From positions 24,775,400 to 24,839,399 of the forward strand of contig CM049322.1 in assembly GCA_026874595.1 (NCBI GenBank): a DNA stretch of 64,000 bases, read 5' to 3'. Under the pieces are notes generated by a model. That model did not search any database. It saw only the letters and a list, made by a program, of their open reading frames with translations, and was not told the DNA's origin. Every line of letters starts with the position of its first letter. Position 1 is the first letter of the stretch. The translations under genes and the position numbers were made by a program. Origin of the DNA: Sipunculus nudus. Taxonomy: Eukaryota; Annelida; Sipuncula; Golfingiida; Sipunculidae. Of the stretch, positions 32,700 through 45,187 are shown piece after piece.

Positions 32700-33900
32700 C
32701 CCTTCTTCTGATGTATAAACTGACACATGCCATGGCCAAGTTCACAAATGTTTGAACTTGTCTGACAGCTTGGTGGAGATTGTTGTGCCAAATTTGAAGG
32801 AACAGATGCAGTACTTCAAAATTATGGGGGTTGAAAAAATCCTGTTTCCAAAGATTTGAGAACAGATGGTTCCTGCCACACTGACCTTTGACCTTGTGAC
32901 GACCCAAAATTGATAGAAATCTCCACCCATTTGCAGGAGAAGTATATTTGCAACAGGGAAAGCTAAAGATGGAAAGTATTGCTTAAAATGCATCCACAAT
33001 CTTTTAAAGATGTGGGTCTTGTGTCCTTGACCTTTGACTTCATTACCCCAGAATCAATAGGATTCTTTCTTTATTGATGGGCCATATATGAGTCAAGTTT
33101 GAAACCCATATATCAATCAAACCTGGATTTAACATCAATAAAAGACTTTTTTGGACAGATGGCTCCTGTGGCCTTGACCTTTGACCATGTGACCCCAAAA
33201 TTAATACGGATCATCCACTATAGGCAGGTGAGCTATATGTTTGAGATGGAAGTTCTCGGATGAAAGATTGGCCTAAAATGCATCCACAATATCTTTAAAA
33301 TGCGAGTCCTGTGACCTTGACCTTTGACCTCATGCCCCTAGAACGTATAGGGTTCTTACTTTAGTGGTGGGCCATACATAAGTCACGTTTGAAATCCATA
33401 TGGCTATCAACACTGGAGATATCATAAGAGGTGTGTGATTTTCACCAAATATGGAAATATTCAAGGTCAAGGCCACTCTCATGGTAAAGGTCATGACCCA
33501 ATTTTAAACAGACCTCATCCCATAACCCATCTCTCTACATGTTCATAATACGAAAGAAATCTGGCCATTAGTTTTTGACTTATAATGCTCACATTACTGT
33601 CAAATGGGGCAATTTAAAGGCGTGAAAACAAGAAAAGGATAATAGGTGGCGTCACCAGTTTCTGGCTCATCACAAGGCTATCCAAGATCTTGGGTCACCT
33701 TCATTTATGGACCAATCCATCCAAGCTTTCTTGAGATATTTAAGAATCTTGTTATTTTCAGCAAAAATGAACCTACTCAAGGTCAAGGTCACTCTCCTAG
33801 CAAAGGTTATGACCCCATTTTCAATAGGCTTCGTCCTCTTACCTATGTCTATACACATGTAAAGTGTGATAAAGATCAGTGAAAGATTTTTTAGTTATCC
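32700..33900. repeat. Dispersed repeat with TGACCTTTGACC motifs
   Basis: Two to three diverged units of about 300-400 bp share 'cagatggttcctgnnncctt gacctttgacc', 'taaaatgcatccacaat', 'gggtcntgtgnccttgacct ttgac' and 'gggccatanntgagtca'. A third part has 'caaggtcaaggtcactctc'. The motif TGACCTTTGACC, or one base off it, is repeated several times. This type of repeat is common in bivalve DNA. Confidence 0.75.
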
Positions 33901-34531
33901 CGCTCACAAGATTTTTCTGCAGCGGCGGGGGGACCGTCATGAAACCATAGTATCCCGACTTTATTTGGGAATACAATAAAAACAGCATTTCTAACTAATA
34001 CACTAACTGAATGCCCTTGAATCTAAAATTTACCAGAAAAAAAACAAGAATATTTTCTGACTCGTGTAGAAAGAAGTGGGAAAATATTGGTACACAGAAA
34101 TAAGCAAAATTTATTGTTAATCTGTAAAACATTTTAAAAGTTCTGTGTTGTTTCAAGACCAACAAAAGTTATAACAAATGCATAAATGCATTCTGAAAAA
34201 AGTTTGGGTGCGATTTTATTCAAATTTTGCTTGATGATATGGTTTATAATTGGATAATGCACATCATTTCATGTTATGGTAACTTTTGTGTTTAGAACAC
34301 ATTAATAAAGAGGCCCAAACCCACACAAAAACGCGTTTAAATATTTCAAATATTACGATGATACCATCAAATTTCCTTGGCCGAAATGACGAAACCTTTT
34401 TGTGTATACAATCTTGTGAAAATCGCCGAGGAAAATTGTAAAACAAAACGACTGCAGACGACGGGGGCGCGCCCCGGCTTCAGCTGACAGGATAGTTAAC
34501 AACAGCCTCAACTGTTCTTTATGACACATAC
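33901..34531. other. Intron, no gene recognised
   Basis: AT-rich sequence without a supported feature. Confidence 0.4.
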
Positions 34532-34643
34532 CTGGCCGTCACCGTCACAGTATGTTACACAGACTGCCGACCTAACAACCATGGGTGTAACTATATCTGG
34601 AGCTCTTCATGACTTCTATGGCCGGCATCGTGTCATTAAACGG
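34532..34643 (-). pseudogene. Death-domain gene, disrupted upstream exon (tentative)
   Basis: Lies between a good acceptor (CGCTGCAG) and donor (CCAG|GTATGTG). In phase with the upstream candidate exon it reads PFNDTMPAIEVMKSSRYSYT and then HGC and a stop. Other frames supply VVRSAVCVT and TVTVTA, the last in phase with the next exon (TA-R-FADEIT). Two single-base changes would be needed to join the three pieces. Either the exon model is wrong, the copy is damaged, or the assembly has indel errors. Confidence 0.35.
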
Positions 34644-35451
34644 CTGCAGCGGTATGTCTTATATTATTTTGACACCAAAGAAACCCCATGTGCCTACCTT
34701 GCTTAGAGACGCAAACCTGAGCGATTATGTAATATATTTTAATGGTGTGGAGCGGGAGGAGCCAGTTGGGGCTTTTTGTAGAATTGAAACGTATGATATA
34801 ACATGGCGTCGGCCATGAACGGTTTCCACATTACCCGGCATTCTTCTCTGCTTACGGCCAATGGTTACGCAACCGTCTGCATAATCGAATAAATCCACCG
34901 CTAAATGATCACTCTCATGAAAGTCAAAGGTCATGCGAGTGTCAACTTATAATATCATGACACCACACGGAGTTTCTGGTTTTACAATTAATAGATACAA
35001 ACAAAACGAATTGCCCAGAAGTCATGTCTATTGCTGTGGGCATGATCAGTTTCCAAGTGTGGCCGGACATAGGGGATTCAACATCGTGGTAAATGCTCTG
35101 ATGTTAAAATATTCATTAAGCCATAAAGTGTCTTTAGAGTCGAGATGTCAACACGGCCCTTGTTCATCTGATAAACAAACCCGGACAGCCAACAAACAAA
35201 GACAGACAGACAGTCAGACACCACGTGAAAATATAAAATATCGTCCGCCTAGTTAACAGACCAGTAATGTGAATGACATATAGTTACACCATATGTTCAG
35301 TCATCGTGTCCTTGATATCGTCGAAATGAAGAAATCCAAGGCCGCCTCGGAAATAAACCCAACATTAACAATGAGGTTATTTATAAACAAGCTTTATTCT
35401 AAGTTATCGTTCTCAGATAACATTTGAAATTATGTTTTCTCCCTATAGCAA

Positions 35452-35503
<52 letters not shown>

Positions 35504-35585
35504 AAAACTTCAATCCAGCAAACCCCAACAAAACCGTCGTCATGGGAGCTGGCGGCCGTGACGGTGAGGTTAAACCTCGGCTTAC
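34644..35585. other. No gene recognised; (TA)n tract
   Basis: (TA)n at about 35455-35500. An open minus-strand frame at 34725-34934 (MTFDFHESDHLAVDLFDYAD) has no recognised homology or clear splice sites and is not called. Confidence 0.4.
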
Positions 35586-35659
35586 CTGGACCTGGCGGAC
35601 TGCATGACGAGGAGCGGCACGTACAGCCAGGCCGTGGTGGTCCACAGCCCTCACGATGT
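35586..35659 (-). CDS. Candidate upstream exon of death-domain gene
   Basis: Acceptor CCTGCTGCAG, donor CAG|GTAAGC. Reads IVRAVDHHGLAVRAAPRHAV and RQVQ, with two bases at the start completing a codon from the exon at 35709-35804, and ending in phase 0 like the start of the next candidate. GC-rich relative to its surroundings, as are the other exons of this gene. No domain recognised; position and phase are the only support. Confidence 0.4.
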
Positions 35660-35708
35660 CTGCAGCAGGACTGTCACAGCATTGGGAATACTGTTATAAG
35701 CTTCTTAC

Positions 35709-35804
35709 GTCTATCGATTTGTTCAGAAAACAATTGATAGGCGCCATGGACGATGTGGACGGAGCCTTGGGGAATGCCCGGACCTGGAGGGTCCACGCGG
35801 GCGG
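35709..35804 (-). CDS. Candidate upstream exon of death-domain gene
   Basis: Acceptor CTATTTGTTCAG, donor GAC|GTAAGAAG. The frame that fits the next exon reads ARVDPPGPGIPQGSVHIVHG, then AYQLFSEQIDR. The intron to the next exon would be only 49 bp, which is short and lowers confidence. The start codon of the gene is not identified. Confidence 0.4.
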
Positions 35805-36017
35805 CTGAACAAATAGCACAGGAACTATTCATATTTTCTGGGGTTTTTTCTTCGCTTTCGCGTCACTCTGACAATATTAGGTTATAAATCATATTTTTTC
35901 AAGTCTTATTACTCCTTTCTGATTAATGAGCATAATTGTTTTTATACCAAGACCTAAATATCGTCGCGCCTTTGGTTATATCTGAAGTGTACAGCCTGTA
36001 TGTGTACCAGCTGATCC

Positions 36018-38183
36018 CTCAGCCCCTGCGTCTATGGTACTCTGGTCCTATGCTGAACACCTCAGCCCCTACGTCTATGGTACTCTGGTCCTATACTTAA
36101 CCCCTCAGCCCCTGCGTCTATGGTACTCTGGTCCTATACTGAACCCCTCAAGTCCCTGCGTCTATGGCACTCTGTCTCTGGTCCTATACTTAACCCCTCA
36201 GCCCCTGCGTCTATGGTACTCTGGTCCTATACTGAACCCCTCAAGTCCCTGCGTCTATGGCACTCTGGTCCTTTACTGAATCCCTCAGCCCCTGCGTCTA
36301 TGGTACTCTGGTCCTTTACTGAACCCCTCAGCCCCTGCGTCTATGGTACTCTGGTCCTTTACTGGAACCCTTCAGCCCCTGCGTCTATGGTACTCTGGTC
36401 CTATACTTAACCCCTCAGCCCCTGCGTCTATGGTACTCTGGTCCTATACTGAACCCTTCAGTCCCTACATCTGTGGTACTCTGGTCCTATACTTAACCCC
36501 TCAGCCCCTGCGTCTATGGTACTCTGGTCCTATACTGAACCCCTTCAGTCCCTGCGTCTATGGTACTCTGGTCCTATACTTAACCCCTCAGCCCCTGCGT
36601 CTATGGTACTCTGGTCCTATACTGAACCCCTTCAGCCCCTGCGTCTATGGTACTCTGGTCCTTTACTGAACCCCTCAGCCCCTGCGTCTATGGTACTCTG
36701 GTCCTATACTGAACCCCTTCAGTCCCTGCGTCTATGGCACTCTGGTCCTATACTTGAACCCCTCAGCCCCTGCGTCTATGGCACTCTGGTCCTATACTTA
36801 ACCCCTCAGCCCCTGCGTCTATGGTACTCTGGTCCTTTACTGAATCCCTCAGCCCCTGCGTCTATGGTACTCTGGTCCTTTACTGAACCCCTCAGCCCCT
36901 GCGTCTATGGTACTCTGGTCCTTTACTGAACCCCTCAGCCCCTGCGTCTATGGTACTCTGGTCCTATACTTAACCCCTTCAGTCCCTGCGTCTATGGTAC
37001 TCTGGTCCTTTACTGAATCCCTCAGCCCCTGCGTCTATGGTACTCTGGTCCTTTACTGAACCCCTCAGCCCCTGCGTCTATGGTACTCTGGTCCTATACT
37101 GAACCCCTCAGCCCCTGCGTCTATGGTACTCTGGTCCTATACTTAACCCCTCAGCCCCTGCGTCTATGGTACTCTGGTCCTATACTGAACCCCTTCAGCC
37201 CCTGCGTCTATGGTACTCTGGTCCTTTACTGAATCCCTCAGCCCCTGCGTCTATGGTACTCTGGTCCTTTACTGAACCCCTCAGCCCCTGCGTCTATGGT
37301 ACTCTGGTCCTTTACTGAACCCCTCAGCCCCTGCGTCTATGGCACTCTGGTCCTATACTTAACCCCTCAGCCCCTGCGTCTATGGTACTCTGGTCCTTTA
37401 CTGAATCCCTCAGCCCCTGCGTCTATGGTACTCTGGTCCTTTACTGAACCCCTCAGCCCCTGCGTCTATGGTACTCTGGTCCTTTACTGAACCCCTCAGC
37501 CCCTGCGTCTATGGTACTCTGGTCCTATACTTAACCCCTTCAGTCCCTGCGTCTATGGTACTCTGGTCCTTTACTGAATCCCTCAGCCCCTGCGTCTATG
37601 GTACTCTGGTCCTTTACTGAACCCCTCAGCCCCTGCGTCTATGGTACTCTGGTCCTATACTGAACCCCTCAGCCCCTGCGTCTATGGTACTCTGGTCCTA
37701 TACTTAACCCCTCAGCCCCTGCGTCTATGGTACTCTGGTCCTATACTGAACCCCTCAGCCCCTGCGTCTATGGTACTCTGGTCCTATACTGAACCCCTTC
37801 AGCCCCTGCGTCTATGGTACTCTGGTCCTTTACTGAATCCCTCAGCCCCTGCGTCTATGGTACTCTGGTCCTTTACTGAACCCCTCAGCCCCTGCGTCTA
37901 TGGTACTCTGGTCCTTTACTGAACCCCTCAGCCCCTGCGTCTATGGCACTCTGGTCCTATACTTAACCCCTCAGCCCCTGCGTCTATGGTACTCTGGTCC
38001 TTTACTGAATCCCTCAGCCCCTGCGTCTATGGTACTCTGGTCCTTTACTGAACCCCTCAGCCCCTGCGTCTATGGTACTCTGGTCCTTTACTGAACCCCT
38101 TCAGCCCCTGCGTCAATGGTACTCTTTTCCTTTACTTAACCCATAAGCCCTGAGTCTATGGTACTCTTGTCCTAAACTGTACC
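36018..38183. repeat. 43-bp minisatellite, ~50 copies
   Basis: Units of 43 bp (ctcagcccctgcgtctatgg tactctggtcctttactgaa ccc) with variants tttactg/atactta, tggtac/tggcac and cagccc/cagtcc. Variant order repeats with a spacing of about 604 bp (14 units), for example around 37296 and 37900. This indicates duplication of blocks of units. The plus-strand open frames (MVLWSFTEPLSPCVYGTL) are repeat by-products. Confidence 0.97.
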
Positions 38184-38203
38184 ACTTTCATGTAATCACC
38201 AAA

Positions 38204-41200
38204 TTAACTGCTGATCGTTACCTTCACTATGTACGTCAGTTTGCTGATCGTTACCTTCACTATGTACGTCAGTTTGCTGATCGTTACCTTCACTATGTCC
38301 GTCAGTTTACTGATCGTTACCTTCACTATGTACGTCAGTTTGCTGATCGTTACCTTCACTATGTACGTCAGTTGACTGATCGTTACCTTCACTATGTCCG
38401 TCAGTTTACTGATCGTTACCTTCACTATGTACGTCAGTTTGCTGATCGTTACCTTCACTATGTCCGTCAGTTTACTGATCGTTTCCTTCACTATGTCCGT
38501 CAGTTTACTGATCGTTACCTTCACTATGTACGTCAGTTTACTGATCGTTACCTTCACTATGTAAGTCAGTTTACTGATCGTTACCTTCACTATGTAAGTC
38601 AGTTTACTGATCGTTACCTTCACTATGTACGTCAGTTTGCTGATCGTTACCTTCACTATGTACGTCAGTTTACTGATCGTTACCTTCACTATGTACGTCA
38701 GTTTACTGATCGTTACCTTCACTATGATCGTTACCTTTACTATGTACGTCAGTTTACTGATCGTTACCTTCACTATGTACGTCAGTTTACTGATCGTTAC
38801 CTTCACTATGTACGTCAGTTTACTGATCGTTACCTTCACTATGTACGTCAGTTTGCTGATCGTTACCTTCACTATGTACGTCAGTTGACTGATCGTTACC
38901 TTCACTATGTACGTCAGTTGACTGATCGTTACCTTCACTATGTACGTCAGTTTGCTGATCGTTACCTTCACTATGTAAGTCAGTTTACTGATCGTTACCT
39001 TCACTATGTACGTCAGTTTGCTGATCGTTACCTTCACTATGTTAGTCAGTTTGCTGATCGTTACCTTCACTATGTAAGTCAGTTTACTGATCGTTACCTT
39101 CACTATGTACGTCAGTTTGCTGATCGTTACCTTCACTATGTACGTCAGTTTGCTGATCGTTACCTTCATTATGTACGTCAGTTTGCTGATCGTTACCTTC
39201 ACTATGTAAGTTAGTTTACTGATCGTTACCTTCACTATGTACGTCAGTTTGCTGATCGTTACCTTCACTATGTAAGTCAGTTGACTGATCGTTACCTTCA
39301 CTATGTACGTCAGTTTACTGATCGTTACCTTCACTATGTACGTCAGTTTACTGATCGTTACCTTCACTATGTACGTCAGTTTACTGATCGTTACCTTCAC
39401 TATGTACGTCAGTTTGCTGATCGTTACCTTCACTATGTACGTCAGTTTGCTGATCGTTACCTTCACTATGTACGTCAGTTGACTGATCGTTACCTTCACT
39501 ATGTACGTCAGTTTGCTGATCGTTACCTTCACTATGTACGTCAGTTTGCTGATCGTTACCTTCACTATGTCCGTCAGTTTACTGATCGTTACCTTCACTA
39601 TGTACGTCAGTTTGCTGATCGTTACCTTCACTATGTACGTCAGTTGACTGATCGTTACCTTCACTATGTCCGTCAGTTTACTGATCGTTACCTTCACTAT
39701 GTACGTCAGTTTGCTGATCGTTACCTTCACTATGTCCGTCAGTTTACTGATCGTTTCCTTCACTATGTCCGTCAGTTTACTGATCGTTACCTTCACTATG
39801 TACGTCAGTTTACTGATCGTTACCTTCACTATGTACGTCAGTTGACTGATCGTTACCTTCACTATGTATGTCAGTTTGCTGATCGTTACCTTCACTATGT
39901 AAGTCAGTTTGCTGATCGTTACCTTCACTATGTACGTCAGTTTGCTGATCGTTACCTTCACTATGTACGTCAGTTTGCTGATCGTTACCTTCACTATGTA
40001 CGTCAGTTTGCTGATCGTTACCTTCACTATGTACGTCAGTTTGCTGATCGTTACCTTCACTATGTACGTCAGTTTGCTGATCGTTACCTTCACTATGTAC
40101 GTCAGTTTGCTGATCGTTACCTTCACTATGTACGTCAGTTTGCTGATCGTTACCTTCACTATGTACGTCAGTTTGCTGATCGTTACCTTCACTATGTACG
40201 TCAGTTTGCTGATCGTTACCTTCACTATGTACGTCAGTTTGCTGATCGTTACCTTCACTATGTACGTCAGTTTGCTGATCGTTACCTTCACTATGTACGT
40301 CAGTTTGCTGATCGTTACCTTCACTATGTACGTCAGTTTGCTGATCGTTACCTTCACTATGTACGTCAGTTTGCTGATCGTTACCTTCACTATGTACTTC
40401 AGTTTGCTGATCGTTACCTTCACTATGTACGTCAGTTTGCTGATCGTTACCTTCACTATGTACGTCAGTTTGCTGATCGTTACCTTCACTATGTACGTCA
40501 GTTTGCTGATCGTTACCTTCACTATGTACGTCAGTTTGCTGATCGTTACCTTCACTATGTACGTCAGTTTGCTGATCGTTACCTTCACTATGTACGTCAG
40601 TTTGCTGATCGTTACCTTCACTATGTACGTCAGTTTGCTGATCGTTACCTTCACTATGTAAGTCAGTTTGCTGATCGTTACCTTCACTATGTACGTCAGT
40701 TTGCTGATCGTTACCTTCACTATGTAAGTCAGTTTGCTGATCGTTACCTTCACTATGTAAGTCAGTTTACTGATCGTTACCTTCACTATGTACGTAACTT
40801 TACTGATCGTTACCTTCACTATGTACGTCAGTTTGCTGATCGTTACCTTCACTATGTACGTCAGTTTGCTGATCGTTACCTTCACTATGTACGTCAGTTT
40901 ACTGATCGTTACCTTCACTATGTACGTCAGTTTGCTGATCGTTACCTTCACTATGTACGTCAGTTTGCTGATCGTTACCTTCACTATGTACGTCAGTTTG
41001 CTGATCGTTACCTTCACTATGTACGTCAGTTTGCTTATCGTTACCTTCACTATGTAAGTCAGTTTGCTGATCGTTACCTTCACTATGTAAGTCAGTTTAC
41101 TGATCGTTACCTTCACTATGTACGTCAGTTTACTGATCGTTACCTTCACTATGTACGTCAGTTTGCTGATCGTTACCTTCACTATGTAAGTCAGTTTGCT

Positions 41201-41495
41201 GATCGTTACCTTCACTATGTCCGTCAGTTTACTGATCGTTACCTTCACTATGTCCGTCAGTTTACTGATCGTTACCTTCACTATGTCCGTCAGTTTGCTG
41301 ATCGTTACCTTCACTATGTACGTCAGTTTGCTGATCGTTACCTTCACTATGTAAGTCAGTTGACTGATCGTTACCTTCACTATGTACGTCAGTTTACTGA
41401 TCGTTACCTTCACTATGTACGTCAGTTTACTGATCGTTACCTTCACTATGTACGTCAGTTTGCTGATCGTTATCTTCACTATGTACGTCAGTCTG
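38204..41495. repeat. 33-bp minisatellite, ~100 copies
   Basis: Very uniform units of 33 bp (tttgctgatcgttaccttca ctatgtacgtcag), with sites alternating g/a in ttt[g/a]ctg and tgta[c/a]gt or tgtccgt. It abuts the 43-bp array with almost no spacer. Because 33 is a multiple of 3 and the unit lacks stops in several frames, the minus strand is open for 1091 codons (11-residue repeat VKVTISKLTYI) and the plus strand for 765 codons (DRYLHYVRQFA). There is no conserved domain and no codon-level constraint evident. Confidence 0.97.
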
Positions 41496-42469
41496 CTTTT
41501 CCACAGTTATTCACCATGTATCATCAGTTCAAGGCGCTGTACAATACGGCTTCCTCCCTAATGAACTCCAGGCTCTGATGTGTATCCATGCATTATCCAG
41601 GTATAACTGCCTGCTGCCCACTCTCCAGTACATACACAACTATTTTGGGCCAACAGCACATCTGATTATAATTATATATATATGGGTTGCTGGATACAAA
41701 AGAATTAGCAAATGTGCCCAGGTCTCGACTCGCCCGGTGAGCTGGCACTCGACATGTTTGACTCATGCACCGTTGACTGTTAATGAAATACATGTGACCC
41801 TGCACGTGGGTCAGGCCAGGCCTTGGCGTTGTTTGTGACACCCGTTGTTCTAAAATTAACTTCATTTTAAGTCTGTGTCACGTCAGGCTCACCCCTCAGA
41901 CAATATGAAAATGACCGACAATATGAGAACTGGTATTAATTTTCTTCATTGGGAAGACAACACCATATGATGATCGCCTACAAATGCGGAAGAGTGAGTG
42001 AGGGCTGCAAAATAAACGAGTCCCCAAAACATCACTTAACTACCAGAGGATCCGTCAAGACTGTGAAGTGCGTATGATACTTCATCGGTCTAAAGAAATG
42101 GGTGTACAATGAAACTGACCTGTTAGGAGAATAAACCTCGGCTTTTCAAACACTACATTATCTTTGTCAATTCAGAACTCGGGGACAGAGTACATGCAAA
42201 CATCAAGTTATCACTGTCAACATGAAACTCGGGGACTGAGGACATACAAACATCAAGTTATCATTGTCAACTCGGAACGCTGGGACAAAGGACATTAATT
42301 ACAGAAGGATAGCAAATTGTAGGGGATTTCATGTATTTTATGTTGCCTTTGACCTCTTGGAACTGGAACCTTTTCGAAATTACACAATTCACAATCTGTC
42401 CAAGATACTAGCCATCCCAGGCTGCCCTATCCCAATACACACCTCTGCATACTCTGCATACACATAAAC
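41496..42469. other. No gene recognised; short duplication
   Basis: A ~59-bp segment (aactcggggacngaggacat ncaaacatcaagttatcatt gtcaac) is repeated about two and a half times at 42160-42295. The rest is unique. Confidence 0.4.
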
Positions 42470-42527
42470 ACTATAACAATAATAACGATAATAATAACAA
42501 TCATGATAATAATAATCATTATTTTTA

Positions 42528-42558
<31 letters not shown>

Positions 42559-42563
42559 CATTA

Positions 42564-42600
<37 letters not shown>

Positions 42601-42602
42601 TA

Positions 42603-42648
<46 letters not shown>

Positions 42649-42660
42649 CATTATTATTAT
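42470..42660. repeat. (ATT/ATC)n trinucleotide tract
   Basis: About 190 bp of ATT repeats mixed with ATC, giving poly-Ile or poly-Asn frames with no biological meaning as genes. Confidence 0.95.
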
Positions 42661-43497
42661 GACTAGTTTGTGTAGTGTGAGCCCTCATATCCCCGTCGGA
42701 ATCTCTTCAACCTGTCACGTGCACACACTGTCACGCTTCAGCAACACGGAGTGCTTGCAGCCCCGCTATGTCTAGGTTTTGAGTTGCAGATGACTGTTAT
42801 ATTGGATTTCTGACGGGTCTGAAATTTCATGGTTCATGGCATAATGAGTGAGAGAAAAGACAAAGGCGGCTACCTGGATCTCTAATATCTGATGGTTCCT
42901 AAATTCGATATAACACATATCTTCTCACACATTGAAACACAGGATTGTCATATCGACAAATTCAGGGCTGCCAAAATGGGTCTACCTAAACAACAACCCA
43001 AGTTGAACAACATATATTAATTAAACTCAAAAATGTAAAAATTCCACAGCAATATCTAAATCGGTTCTTGAGATTATGTACGCGACAGAAATTCCAAGTC
43101 TGCTCTCTGATGGAATTATTGGATTTTGACGGGTCTGAAATTCGATAGAACACATCCTGGAACAATGTTCAGTACACGTACATCGCTCCAACGGTTCTTG
43201 ATATAATGGGTCGAAAGAACGTGGCGACGGACAGAAACCTGCGTGATCACTGTAACAAGGCACCCTAGCAGGCGGGGGCCTATAGTATGTCTAGAACCCG
43301 GGGTTACATCGGAGATAGAAATACCCTCCACAATACCTGCCGAACCTCGTTTCTGAGTCTTTACTACGGGTCGGATGTAAAGTTATTTAATCTTGAGATA
43401 CCAAAGAAGTGACGTGTTTTGGTGTGAATTATTTACTTAATTTTTTGTATTTGCGTGTGAGGCAGCAGGATGCTCTTAGCTTCTGATTGGATCTGAT

Positions 43498-43609
43498 TTC
43501 TATACTTTAGACTTAGTTTGGTTTGTGTGATGTGTTCTATACTTTAGACTTAGTTTGGTTTGTGTGATGTGTTCTATACTTTAGACTTAGTTTGGTTTGT
43601 GTGATGTGT
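43498..43609. repeat. 37-bp triplication
   Basis: Three almost perfect copies of ttctatactttagacttagt ttggtttgtgtgatgtg. Confidence 0.95.
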
Positions 43610-43768
43610 CTGATGGTCCTTCAGACCTTATCAGGCCTACCTCCTATACCACGACAGATAAGGTGGTTGTTAAATTGCAGGAGGTATTATAAGTTAATTT
43701 TTGGTGCATTTCTTTCTGCTTATGATATTTTCACTGCATGATCAGCTGTACCTGATGGTAATCCACAG

Positions 43769-43813
<45 letters not shown>

Positions 43814-44995
43814 GATTTAGCTGGTACTCCTTACGGTACTTAGTCAATAAAGCAGTGTAATATATCAGCTTATACTTGTTTGTGTTTGTTTGTTTGTCCC
43901 AGCAATTTCTTCTCAACTTCTCAATGAATCTGGAAGACCATTTGTAAAAATTTTGTGAACTTTCCGATCGTGAAAAGCGGTCTGGATGACATATGCATTT
44001 GATCGTTCGATATTTATTTTTTTTTTTTTCTTTTACCTTTAATTGTCGAATCGAGGAAGATGGGCGGGTATCAGGCCTGTACCCCCCCCCCCCCCCCCCC
44101 TTTATAGTCATCACTCGGCCACTCGTTAAATACATCGTCATCAGTCAGAGCTTGAACGAAATGACAGCCATACAAGATCTTCAACAAAAATTCGGCATCA
44201 TCTTATAATTTCATTGAATTTATATTGACGGTTGATTAAATTTTAGGGCGGACCTGAATGGCAGAAATGCGCTCTGAAAGTGCTTTCTGGTGAATGAGAC
44301 CTCTAACAGCCTGACAGGCATGACCACACAATGAAGACCAATCAAATCCCAGACCTTAAAGACCACCTGCACTGAATAATCGCCTTTACCCCTGGTCGAT
44401 AGCCGGATATGAGCAGTCGTCTGAGCGACCTGCGTGCCAGGCAAACAGAAAGCCGCTTACGGTCAGGAAAACAGTTATCCTGGAAACGGATTGTTATAAA
44501 CCGATCAATCCTCATAAAAGGCTGGTTATTTACCTACACAATGAGAGGGCTGCCCAGTGGTCTGACTCTCTGTAACACTGTCATGAAAAGCTTTACATTT
44601 ATTATTAACTGGCGTTATATTACTGTTCAGGCAGTTTTAGATTTCTGTTCAGAATGGTCCTGTGACTGCCTTTTTTCAGGTTTGAACACGTGCATGTTAT
44701 ACCTATACACAACCAAGCCCCCGTATTTACAACGCATTGTGAATCCAAACAAGATTAAAAGATTTTTCCGCCCTGTATGGGTTATAATTTAACACGGACA
44801 GTTTAGAAGTAAACAGCAATAAGAAGAGGGAAACATAGAATACACGGTGGGTGGCTCTGTGATCAGTGACGGTTAAAGCTCTGCAAGGTAAATCATGTCA
44901 TTGGAAATATACATGTACTTTGAAAACAAGCGGTAATTTTTTTCGCTGGAAAAAGGCATTTGCTTCAAATTAGAACGCCTATCAGGGTCACTTCA

Positions 44996-45187
44996 CCATA
45001 CAGTGGGTGGTTCACATGTAACAGTTCACCACTGATGTTACTGACGCCCATCACGGGTACCATACAGTGGGTGGTTCACATGTAACAGTTCACCACTGAT
45101 GTTACTGACGCCCGTCACGGGTACCATACAGTGGGTGGTTCACATGTAACAGTTCACCATTGATGTTACTGACGCCCTCACGGGTAC
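44996..45187. repeat. 64-bp triplication
   Basis: Three near-identical 64-bp copies (ccatacagtgggtggttcac atgtaacagttcaccactga tgttactgacgcccgtcacg ggta). Each contains an imperfect palindrome around ggttcacatgtaacagttcacc. Confidence 0.95.

Noticed and set aside
34725-34934. Minus-strand frame MTFDFHESDHLAVD as an exon of the death-domain gene
   Set aside because: No acceptable splice sites fitting phase and no recognisable domain.
38204-41479. 1091-codon minus-strand open frame as a gene
   Set aside because: Pure 33-bp tandem repeat; long frames are open on both strands, which is explained by a stop-free unit whose length is a multiple of three.
42389-42688. Poly-Asn / poly-Ile frames
   Set aside because: ATT/ATC trinucleotide tract.
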